Shown: positions 1-5,230 of the stretch, piece after piece
Position numbering within the stretch: position 1 is the stretch's first letter
Layout: each line of letters opens with the position of its first letter
Origin: Candidatus Krumholzibacteriia bacterium
GTDB lineage: Bacteria > Krumholzibacteriota > Krumholzibacteriia > LZORAL124-64-63
Reading direction: 5' to 3'
Assembly: GCA_014859985.1 (NCBI GenBank)
Contig: JACZKN010000354.1
Location: 1 to 5,686, forward strand
DNA: 5,686 nt
Notes under the pieces: generated by a model
Told to the model about the DNA's origin: nothing
Seen by the model: the letters and a program-made list of their open reading frames with translations, nothing else
Database searches by the model: none
Translations under genes and position numbers: made by a program

Positions 1-498
1 GGCGAGTCCGTCCCCTCGGCCGCCCCGGCCCGGCGCGCCGGCGCCGCGCCCGAGCAGGAGTTCTTCGACTACCGCCTGATCGAGACCTCGGCCGGCGTGC
101 GCCGGTGGGTCCTCGAGAGCAGCGAGATGCAGAAGTTCAGCGGGCGGGACGACGTGCTGCTGGTCACGGTGCGGATGGACTTCTTCCGGGAAGGGGAGCA
201 CTTCTCGGTGCTGACCTCCGACAGCGGCCGGGCCAACCTGGCCACCCGCGACGTCCACACCTGGGGCCGCGTGGTGGTGGTGACCGACGACGGACGGCGC
301 CTCGATACCGAGGAGCTGTTCTTCGCCAACTCGACCCAGCTGATCACCAACGAGGTGTTCAACCGTTTCCAGCGCGGCGCGGACGTGATGACGGGAATCG
401 GGCTGGAGGCCACCCCGGATCTGGAGTACATTGAGCTCAAGGGGGACGTGCAGGCCGAAGTGGTCGACGACACCGACACCCGAGGAGAGCGTCCTTGA
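1..498 (+). CDS. lptC: LptC-family LPS export periplasmic protein, 5'-truncated by window edge
   Basis: This is the C-terminal 165 residues of a protein whose start lies before the window; the frame is open from base 1 and ends at TGA 496-498. The first ~18 visible residues are Ala/Pro/Arg-rich and look like a linker after an N-terminal membrane anchor outside the window. The rest reads as a beta-rich LptC (DUF1239-type) domain. It has an opening FFDYRLIETSAGVRRWVLES, a VTVRMDFFREGE strand pair, and a VHTWGRVVVVTDDGRRLDTEEL segment. It closes with an ITNEVFNRFQRGADVMTGIG segment followed by a PDLEYIEL strand. In the Lpt family, LptC is a bitopic inner-membrane protein that takes LPS from LptB2FG and passes it to LptA. 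Its stop overlaps the lptB start, which supports the assignment. I judged it LptC rather than LptA from the 'W-L-x-S' start and the late 'GxGLEATPDLE' motif. A fusion with another domain upstream cannot be excluded. Confidence 0.85.
   Translation, partial: GESVPSAAPARRAGAAPEQEFFDYRLIETSAGVRRWVLESSEMQKFSGRDDVLLVTVRMDFFREGEHFSVLTSDSGRANLATRDVHTWGRVVVVTDDGRRLDTEELFFANSTQLITNEVFNRFQRGADVMTGIGLEATPDLEYIELKGDVQAEVVDDTDTRGERP
482..498 (+). promoter_or_regulatory. Shine-Dalgarno and coupled TTG start of lptB
   Basis: GAGGAG at 482-487 sits 7 bases before a TTG codon at 495-497. That TTG overlaps the TGA stop (496-498) of the upstream gene as TTGA. No ATG or GTG occurs in the lptB frame between here and codon 56, which is past the Walker A motif, so TTG is the best-supported start. 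A CTG at codon 12 is possible but has no ribosome site. The overlap implies translational coupling between the two Lpt genes. Confidence 0.75.
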
Positions 499-1241
499 CC
501 CCTGATACGGCTGCCGGCGGCCACCTCCTGCGCGCCGAGGGGCTGCGCAAGGTCTACCGCAAGCGCCCCGTCGTCGACGGGGTCGACCTGGAGCTGCACC
601 AGGGCGAGGTGGTGGGGCTGCTGGGCCCCAACGGGGCCGGCAAGACGACCTCCTTCTACATGATCGTCGGCTTCATCTCCCCGGACGGCGGGCGCGTCCT
701 GCTGGACGGGAAGGACCTTTCGCGGCTGCCCATGTACAAGCGGGCCCGGCTGGGCATCGGCTACCTGCCGCAGGAATCGTCGATCTTCCGCAAGCTCACG
801 GTGGAAGAGAACGTCATGGCGATCCTGCAGACCATGCCCCTGTCGGGGGCGCGGCGGCGCGAGCGGATGGACGAACTGCTGGAGCTGATGGGGGTGGCGC
901 ACATCCGCAAGAGCCGGGGCTACCAGCTCTCGGGGGGCGAGCGGCGGCGCGTGGAGATCGCGCGGGCGCTGGTGACCGAGCCGAAGTTCATGCTGCTGGA
1001 CGAGCCCTTCGCCGGCATCGATCCCATCGCGGTGGCCGATCTGCAGGCGGTGGTCGGCCAGCTCCGCGCGCGCGGGCTGGGCGTGCTGATCACCGACCAC
1101 AACGTGCGCGAGACCCTGTCCATCACCGACCGTGCGTACATCCTGTACGAAGGGCGGATCGAACTGGCGGGAACCGCCCAGGAGATCGTGGGCTCGGACA
1201 AGGCCCGCGCCATCTACCTGGGCCAGGCGTTCCGGCTCTAG
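495..1241 (+). CDS. lptB: LPS export ABC transporter ATP-binding protein LptB
   Basis: This 248-residue cytoplasmic ATPase would power extraction of LPS from the inner membrane as part of LptB2FG. All ABC motifs are present: Walker A GPNGAGKT (44-51), Q-loop LPQE (91-94, Q93), signature LSGGE (145-149), Walker B FMLLDE (165-170) with catalytic E170, D-loop AGID (173-176) and H-loop His202. Features that separate LptB from other ABC ATPases are YLPQESSIFRKL after Walker A, ITDHNVRETL around the H-loop, and the C-terminal ARAIYLGQAFRL tail. Its length is close to the family norm of about 240 residues. It follows the LptC-like gene with a 4-base overlap and precedes rpoN, the conserved order in many Gram-negative bacteria. 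The membrane partners LptF and LptG are not in the window. The start is TTG at 495, chosen on ribosome-site position. Confidence 0.96.
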   Translation: MTPDTAAGGHLLRAEGLRKVYRKRPVVDGVDLELHQGEVVGLLGPNGAGKTTSFYMIVGFISPDGGRVLLDGKDLSRLPMYKRARLGIGYLPQESSIFRKLTVEENVMAILQTMPLSGARRRERMDELLELMGVAHIRKSRGYQLSGGERRRVEIARALVTEPKFMLLDEPFAGIDPIAVADLQAVVGQLRARGLGVLITDHNVRETLSITDRAYILYEGRIELAGTAQEIVGSDKARAIYLGQAFRL

Positions 1242-1260
1242 GGGCGGCACGGTGCCGCCC
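1242..1260 (+). other. Perfect 8-bp inverted repeat directly after lptB stop
   Basis: GGGCGGCA (1242-1249) and TGCCGCCC (1253-1260) are exact reverse complements with a CGG loop. The hairpin starts on the first base after the TAG stop. No T-tract follows, so it is not a classical intrinsic terminator. It could act as an RNA stability element, a 3'-end processing barrier or a leaky terminator. Short GC-rich hairpins also arise by chance in DNA this GC-rich. Confidence 0.45.
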
Positions 1261-1264
1261 GGAC

Positions 1265-1284
1265 GCCGGGGAGGGATCCCCGGC
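1265..1284 (+). other. Second GC hairpin in lptB-rpoN gap
   Basis: GCCGGGG (1265-1271) pairs exactly with CCCCGGC (1278-1284) around an AGGGAT loop, a 7-bp stem. It lies just downstream of the first hairpin and upstream of the rpoN ribosome site. An alternative short pairing, CCCGG (1258-1262) with CCGGG (1266-1270), would overlap both stems, so the leader has mutually exclusive folds. No T-tract follows. A regulatory role is inference only. Confidence 0.35.
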
Positions 1285-1294
1285 CGCGAACCGT

Positions 1295-1316
1295 AAGGAA
1301 GAGTGACCCGACCATG
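1295..1316 (+). promoter_or_regulatory. rpoN ribosome binding site with long spacing
   Basis: AAGGA at 1295-1299 is the only good Shine-Dalgarno match near the rpoN ATG (1314-1316). The spacer of 14 bases is longer than the usual 5-9. No other start codon lies in frame between the lptB stop and 1314. The next in-frame ATG is codon 7 (1332) and has no ribosome site, so 1314 is retained, possibly with modest translation efficiency. Confidence 0.55.
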
Positions 1317-2744
1317 GCCCCGAACATCGGCATGTTCCAGAAGATGGCCCTGAAGCAGCAGCTGGTCATGACCCAGCGGCTGCAGCAGGCCCTCAAGCTG
1401 CTCCAGGTGCCCACCCTGGAGCTCGAGCAGATCCTGCGCCAGGAGCTGCAGGGCAATCCCCTGCTCGAGGAGATCGAGCCCGAGGACGAGCTGGAGGAGG
1501 GGACCGTCCTGGACCGGGAGATGTCCGAGCTGGAGGGCACCGAGCGGGCCAAGGAGGGGGCGCCCGAGGACGAGCATCGCGACTGGGGCGACAGCTGGGA
1601 CGACGGCTTCCGCGCCGCCGCCACCACCGAGATCGGCTGGGACGACGAGGACGAGCTGGAGCGGCCCCAGAGGTACGTGCCGTCGGGCCAGGAGGACCTG
1701 ACCGAGCAGCTGCACCTGACGGTGCCCGAGGGGCTCGAGCGGCGCATCGGCGAGTACATCATCGGCTGCCTCAACGGCGACGGCATGCTGGCCTGTCCCC
1801 TGGCCGAGGTCGCGGCCTACTTCGAGGTGGACCTCGGCGCGGTCGAGGCCGTGCTGCGCATCGTGCAGACCTTCGACCCGCCGGGCGTGGCCGCCCGCGA
1901 CCTGCCCGAATGCCTGCTGCTGCAGCTGGAGGCCCGCGGCCAGGCGGAATCGGAAGAGGCGTACGTGGTGCGCCACCACTTCGAGGCGCTGAAGAACCGC
2001 AAGTTCGCCGAGATCGCCCGCGACCTGAAGGTCACGGTCAAGGACGTGCAGGACATCTCCGCGCGCATCGGCGAACTGGACCCGCGTCCGGGCCTGTCGC
2101 TGAACGCCGACGGCGCGCGGGTCATCGTCCCGGACCTGGAGGTGGTCAAGGTGGACGAGGACGGCGACGAGTACGCCGTCTACCTCAACGATGCCAACCT
2201 GCCGCGGCTGCGGGTCAGCCAGGCCTACGAGGGCCAGGGCGACCGCAGCGAGGACGCGGTGAAGTTCATCGACGAGAGGAAGAAGCACGCCGAGTGGGTC
2301 ATCAAGACCATCGAACAGCGCCGCCGCACGATGATCAAGGTGATGGAGGCGATCGTCCGCGAGCAGAAGGAGTTCTTCGCCAGGGGCGCCATCGCGCTGC
2401 GGCCGCTGACCCTGCAGCAGGTGGCCACGGCCATCGGCATGCACGAGTCGACCGTCTCGCGCGTCACGCGCCAGAAGTACGTGCAGACGCCCCGCGGCGT
2501 CTTCCCCCTGAAGTTCTTCTTCAGCGCGGGGCTGGACAGCAGCGAGGGCGGCGAGGTGGCGGCCAAGGCGGTCAAGATCATGATCAAGGAGATCATCGCG
2601 GGCGAGAACCCGACCCGGCCGCTGTCGGACAAGAAGATCGTCGACATGCTGCAGGACCGCGGCCTGCAGATCGCCCGCCGGACCGTGGCCAAGTACCGCG
2701 AACAGATGGGGATCCTCAGCGCGCGCATGCGCAAGCAGTTCTGA
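1314..2744 (+). CDS. rpoN: RNA polymerase sigma-54 factor RpoN
   Basis: This 476-residue sigma factor would direct RNA polymerase to -24/-12 promoters that need an AAA+ enhancer-binding activator to open. The three family regions are clear. Region I, the activator-interacting part (about 1-50), is Gln/Leu-rich with LKQQLVMTQRLQQALKLLQ and ends in LQGNPLLEE. Region II (about 51-116) is a low-complexity acidic linker, 28 Asp/Glu in 66 residues by my count. Region III holds the core-binding domain (about 120-310), a helix-turn-helix LTLQQVATAIGMHESTVSRV (365-384), the FFFSAGL segment (401-407) and the RpoN box ARRTVAKYRE (454-463) that reads the -24 element. All diagnostic parts are intact and the length is normal. 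The gene lies between lptB and hpf as in many proteobacteria. No sigma-54 activator gene is in the window, so the regulon cannot be read from here. Confidence 0.98.
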   Translation: MAPNIGMFQKMALKQQLVMTQRLQQALKLLQVPTLELEQILRQELQGNPLLEEIEPEDELEEGTVLDREMSELEGTERAKEGAPEDEHRDWGDSWDDGFRAAATTEIGWDDEDELERPQRYVPSGQEDLTEQLHLTVPEGLERRIGEYIIGCLNGDGMLACPLAEVAAYFEVDLGAVEAVLRIVQTFDPPGVAARDLPECLLLQLEARGQAESEEAYVVRHHFEALKNRKFAEIARDLKVTVKDVQDISARIGELDPRPGLSLNADGARVIVPDLEVVKVDEDGDEYAVYLNDANLPRLRVSQAYEGQGDRSEDAVKFIDERKKHAEWVIKTIEQRRRTMIKVMEAIVREQKEFFARGAIALRPLTLQQVATAIGMHESTVSRVTRQKYVQTPRGVFPLKFFFSAGLDSSEGGEVAAKAVKIMIKEIIAGENPTRPLSDKKIVDMLQDRGLQIARRTVAKYREQMGILSARMRKQF

Positions 2745-2763
2745 GCCGGGGCCGCCCCGGCTC
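2743..2763 (+). other. Perfect 9-bp inverted repeat overlapping the rpoN stop
   Basis: GAGCCGGGG (2743-2751) and CCCCGGCTC (2755-2763) are exact reverse complements around a CCG loop, and the left arm starts inside the TGA stop codon. It has no T-tract. It fills most of the 37-base gap before hpf and ends 6 bases before that gene's ribosome site, so it may affect rpoN message stability or readthrough into hpf. It is the strongest hairpin I see in the window. Confidence 0.55.
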
Positions 2764-2769
2764 CCCACG

Positions 2770-2784
2770 AAGGAGGAGGCCATG
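2770..2784 (+). promoter_or_regulatory. Consensus Shine-Dalgarno and ATG of hpf
   Basis: AAGGAGG (2770-2776), a near-perfect anti-16S match, precedes ATG 2782-2784 by 5 bases. It is the strongest ribosome site in the window, stronger than those of lptB, rpoN or the PTS genes, and it fixes the hpf start. It suggests hpf is translated at a high rate relative to rpoN from a shared message. Confidence 0.8.
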
Positions 2785-3330
2785 CAGACGGAGATCACCA
2801 CCCGCCACTTCACCCTGGGCGACGACCAGCGCGAGAAGATCGAGGAGACCCTGGCCAAGCTCGAGCGCTTCAGTCCCCGCCCCGTGCTGTCGTGCAGGCT
2901 GACCATCACCCACGAGGCGGGGCGGTTCGCCGCCGACGCGGTCCTGCGCCTGAAGAACAACGATTTCCGCGCGGAGGCCGCCGCGGTCGAACCCGAGTAC
3001 GCCGCCGACGAGATCGTCGAGAGCCTGCGCAAGCAGCTGACCAAGTTCAAGGGCCGGATCAGCGGCAAGCAGAAGGGCGAGGAGGGCGGCCTCGGCCGGG
3101 CCATGGTGGACGACGGCGGCGTCTTCGCCGCGACCGACGCCGCCGCCCCCGACGAGGGCGGCGCCGAGGGCTTCGTGCTGCGGGCCATGGACCTGGCCGG
3201 CGCCCAGGCCGCCTTCGCGACGGCCGACCTGCCGTTCCTGATCTTCCGCGACGTGGAGACGTCGCGCCTCGGCGTGATCTACCGCCGCGGCGACGGCGAG
3301 CTGGGACACATGGAGGCGCACGAGGACTGA
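2782..3330 (+). CDS. hpf: Ribosome hibernation promoting factor, long form (HPF/RaiA family)
   Basis: This 182-residue ribosome-binding protein would silence ribosomes under starvation or stress. The N-terminal S30AE domain (about 1-97) has MQTEITTRHFTLGDDQREKI, a central TITHEAGRFAADAVLRLKN strand pair and the basic helix SLRKQLTKFKGRISGKQKG that faces the 30S decoding region. A Gly/Asp/Ala-rich linker (about 98-130) follows. The C-terminal domain (about 131-179), with AFATADLPFLIFRDVETS and LGVIYRRGDGELG, matches the dimerization domain of long HPF. Long HPF forms 100S ribosome dimers by itself, without the RMF protein used with short HPF in gammaproteobacteria. Short HPF is about 95 residues, so the length agrees. 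The gene follows rpoN as usual. The gap to hprK is 27 bases, with its own ribosome site and no terminator. Confidence 0.93.
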   Translation: MQTEITTRHFTLGDDQREKIEETLAKLERFSPRPVLSCRLTITHEAGRFAADAVLRLKNNDFRAEAAAVEPEYAADEIVESLRKQLTKFKGRISGKQKGEEGGLGRAMVDDGGVFAATDAAAPDEGGAEGFVLRAMDLAGAQAAFATADLPFLIFRDVETSRLGVIYRRGDGELGHMEAHED

Positions 3331-3357
3331 CCGTCCCGGGGCGCGGAAGGAGCGACG

Positions 3358-4323
3358 ATGGAGTTCCCGGTGACGACCCTCTACGAGCAGCTGCGCGAAC
3401 CGCTGCTGCTCGAGCCGCTGGTGGAGGCGGTCGTCGGCGGCCGCCCCGTCGCCGCCGTCGACGTGCACCGTCCCGGCATGGCGCTGATGGGTTTCGCCGA
3501 GAACTTCCTGCCGCGGCGCGTCCAGGTCTTCGGCGAGTCGGAGATGGCCTTCCTGGCCACCCTCGCCGGCGAGGACCAGCGCCAGGCCGTCGAGCGGGTG
3601 CTGGACCTGGAGCCCCCGGTCATCTTCATCGCCATGGACCTGGAGGTGCCCGGGCCGATCCTGCAGCTGATGCGCGAGCGCCGGGTGCCGCTGATCCGCT
3701 CGGCCCTGCCGGCGGTGGAGTTCACCGCCGAGCTGACCCACTACCTGGAACGCGTGTTCTCGCCCCGCACCGAGGTCCACGGCACCCTGGCGGACGTCTA
3801 CGGCGTGGGGCTGCTGTTCACCGGGCGCAGCGGCATCGGCAAGAGCGAGTGCGCGCTGGACCTGATCGAGCGGGGGCACCGGCTGGTGGCCGACGACATC
3901 GTCGAGATCACGCGCACGGGCGACGACGTGCTCATCGGCCGCTACCGCGACGTGCTGCGCCACCACCTGGAGATCCGCGGCGTGGGCGTCATCGACGTGC
4001 AGGCCATCTTCGGCATCAGGGCCATCCGCATGCAGAAGCGCATCGAGGTGGAGGTGCAGCTGCAGGACTGGGACGACGGGGTCGACTACGAGCGGATCGG
4101 CCTGGAGAACCGCTACGGCGAGATCCTGGGCGTGAGCATCCCGCAGGTCGCGGTCCCGCTGTTCCCGGGCAAGAACATCACGGTCATCAGCGAGGTCATC
4201 GCCCTGAACTTCATGCTGAAGATCTACGGCTACGACGCGGCCCAGGTGCTCAACGACCGCATCCTGGACACGATGCGTGCGAGCGATCGCCTGCGGAAGT
4301 ACCTGGAGCAGGACCGGGAGTAG
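3358..4323 (+). CDS. hprK: HPr kinase/phosphorylase HprK
   Basis: This 321-residue bifunctional enzyme would phosphorylate HPr at its regulatory serine and remove the phosphate by phosphorolysis, tuning PTS flux and carbon control. The N-terminal domain (about 1-130) ends in LTHYLERVFSPR. The catalytic domain follows with the His-Gly pair at 141-142, the P-loop GRSGIGKS (156-163) followed by E164, LVADD (176-180), and the HprK signature LEIRGVGVIDV (204-214) with IFGI after it. The C-terminal HPr-contact region is PGKN (270-273), where many relatives have PGRN, followed by ITVISEVIALNF. The length is standard for full two-domain forms, unlike the truncated HprK of some alphaproteobacteria. 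AAGGAG (3347-3352) lies 5 bases before the ATG. The gene sits directly upstream of a mannose-type EIIA. The substrate HPr is not encoded in the window. Confidence 0.96.
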   Translation: MEFPVTTLYEQLREPLLLEPLVEAVVGGRPVAAVDVHRPGMALMGFAENFLPRRVQVFGESEMAFLATLAGEDQRQAVERVLDLEPPVIFIAMDLEVPGPILQLMRERRVPLIRSALPAVEFTAELTHYLERVFSPRTEVHGTLADVYGVGLLFTGRSGIGKSECALDLIERGHRLVADDIVEITRTGDDVLIGRYRDVLRHHLEIRGVGVIDVQAIFGIRAIRMQKRIEVEVQLQDWDDGVDYERIGLENRYGEILGVSIPQVAVPLFPGKNITVISEVIALNFMLKIYGYDAAQVLNDRILDTMRASDRLRKYLEQDRE

Positions 4324-4343
4324 ACCCGGCGGAAGGAAGACCG

Positions 4344-4733
4344 ATGATCCGGTCACTCGTCATCACCCACGGCCGGATCGGCGAGGAGCTGGTCCGGGTC
4401 GCGGGCATGATCCTCGGCCCGCAGGAGGGCCTCGACGCCATGTCCAACGCCCACCGCTCGGCCCAGGACATCACCGAGGCGGTCCGGGCCTGGCTGGGTC
4501 CGGCGGCGGAGTCCTCGCCGGCGGTGATCCTCGTGGACGACTACGGCGGCAGCTGCGCGACGGCCTCCCAGCTGGCCTGCGAGGGGCGCAAGGACGTCGC
4601 GGTGCTCAGCGGCGTGAACCTGGCGATGATTCTCGGCTTCCTGACCTGGCGCGACAGCAGCGACCACGCCGACCTGGTGACCCGCCTGGTCGCCAAGGGG
4701 CGCGAGGCCATCGTCCGCCTGGGGACCCGCTGA
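4344..4733 (+). CDS. PTS mannose-family EIIA component
   Basis: This 129-residue cytoplasmic phosphocarrier would take phosphate from His-phosphorylated HPr and pass it to EIIB. MIRSLVITHGRIG carries the active-site His9 in the THG motif, matching His10 of E. coli ManX. VDDYGGSCATAS (64-75) corresponds to the family's D-x-x-GGSP loop near the active site; here Cys71 stands where Pro is common. VLSGVNLAM (87-95) matches the family's SGVNLPM helix start. The length fits a stand-alone EIIA-Man domain, unlike the fused EIIAB of E. coli ManX. AAGGAA (4333-4338) lies 5 bases before the ATG, and the gap after hprK is 20 bases. The stop and the next start share one base (TGATG). An upstream extension in the same frame overlaps hprK and is a shadow. 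The sugar specificity cannot be read, and a mainly regulatory role is possible. Confidence 0.9.
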   Translation: MIRSLVITHGRIGEELVRVAGMILGPQEGLDAMSNAHRSAQDITEAVRAWLGPAAESSPAVILVDDYGGSCATASQLACEGRKDVAVLSGVNLAMILGFLTWRDSSDHADLVTRLVAKGREAIVRLGTR

Positions 4734-5230
4734 TGCCGGTGGCCCTGGCGCGGATCGACGACCGTCTCATCCACGGCCAGGTCACCGTGGGCTGGGGGGC
4801 CCAGCTGCGGCCGGACCTGATCCTGCTGGCGAACAACGCCATCGCGGCGGACGCCTGGCAGACCCGGGTGTACGCCAGCAGCGTGCCGCCCGAGGTGGAG
4901 GTCGCCATCCTCTCGGTGCACGCGGCGGCGGCGCGCCTGGCCGAGGCCGAGACCAGCGGCGAACGCATCCTGCTCCTGACCGGCACTCCCGGCGAGATGG
5001 CCGAACTGGTGCGCCTGGGCGCCCCGGTGGCCCGGGTCAACGTGGGCGGGCTGCACTACAGCGCGGGCAAGCAGGAGATGCTGCCCTTCGTCTACGTCGA
5101 CCGCCAGGACCTGCGCGCCCTGCGCCGGCTGCTGGAGCTGGGGGTGGCGCTGGCCGCCCAGCAGGTGCCCGGAGGTCGCGCCCATCCCCTGGGCCGCCAG
5201 CAGCTGGACGAGATGGAGGCCCGGGTGTGA
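4733..5230 (+). CDS. PTS mannose/fructose/sorbose-family EIIB component
   Basis: This 165-residue cytoplasmic EIIB would accept phosphate from EIIA and transfer it to the incoming sugar at EIIC/EIID. The N-terminus LARIDDRLIHGQVTVGW has the phosphorylated His14 in the family signature RxDxRLxHGQV...W. Later family features are the alternating beta/alpha segments such as RILLLTGTPGEMAELVRLG (79-97), VNVGGLHYSAGK (102-113), and the C-terminal LLELGVALAAQQVPG (133-147). The length is close to that of free-standing EIIB-Man/Sor proteins. The ATG at 4733 overlaps the EIIA stop by one base, with GGGGA (4721-4725) 7 bases upstream as a weak ribosome site, so translational coupling is likely. Its own end overlaps the EIIC start by 4 bases. 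His14 is intact, so it should be phosphorylation-competent. Confidence 0.94.
   Translation: MPVALARIDDRLIHGQVTVGWGAQLRPDLILLANNAIAADAWQTRVYASSVPPEVEVAILSVHAAAARLAEAETSGERILLLTGTPGEMAELVRLGAPVARVNVGGLHYSAGKQEMLPFVYVDRQDLRALRRLLELGVALAAQQVPGGRAHPLGRQQLDEMEARV
5214..5229 (+). promoter_or_regulatory. Ribosome site and coupled GTG start of EIIC
   Basis: TGGAGG (5214-5219), inside the EIIB coding end, lies 7 bases before GTG 5227-5229. That GTG overlaps the EIIB stop TGA (5228-5230) as GTGA. The site decides a GTG start for the next gene and implies coupled translation that would keep EIIB and EIIC in balance. Confidence 0.7.

Noticed and set aside
1246..1260. Possible sigma-54 promoter (GGCACG followed by GC) upstream of rpoN
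   Set aside because: The GG-to-GC spacing is 9 rather than the canonical 10, the TTGC part is missing, and the bases are explained by the inverted repeat.
1242..1284. Intrinsic transcription terminator between lptB and rpoN
   Set aside because: The hairpins are real but no T-run follows either, and the rpoN ribosome site comes right after. I list them as hairpins only.
69..3188. Open minus-strand frame of over 1000 codons antisense to lptC, lptB, rpoN and hpf
   Set aside because: It runs opposite four well-identified genes. Its translation is low-complexity (Leu/Gln/His/Arg/Val-rich) with no recognisable domain. Long antisense frames are expected where G/C fills third codon positions.
4314..4329. 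Five-bp inverted repeat CCGGG/CCCGG across the hprK stop codon
   Set aside because: It is short with a 6-base loop and expected by chance at this GC content, unlike the 8- and 9-bp perfect stems after lptB and rpoN.
2892..4343. Plus-strand frame continuing upstream of EIIA through hpf and hprK
   Set aside because: Its upstream part is an Arg/Gly/Pro-rich shadow of other frames. Homology-like sequence begins only at the ATG at 4344, which has its own ribosome site.
2716..4356. Open minus-strand frame of 546 codons antisense to hpf and hprK
   Set aside because: It is the same kind of GC-driven shadow, with composition dominated by Leu, Val, His, Gln and Asp. It spans two confident plus-strand genes and has no family signature.
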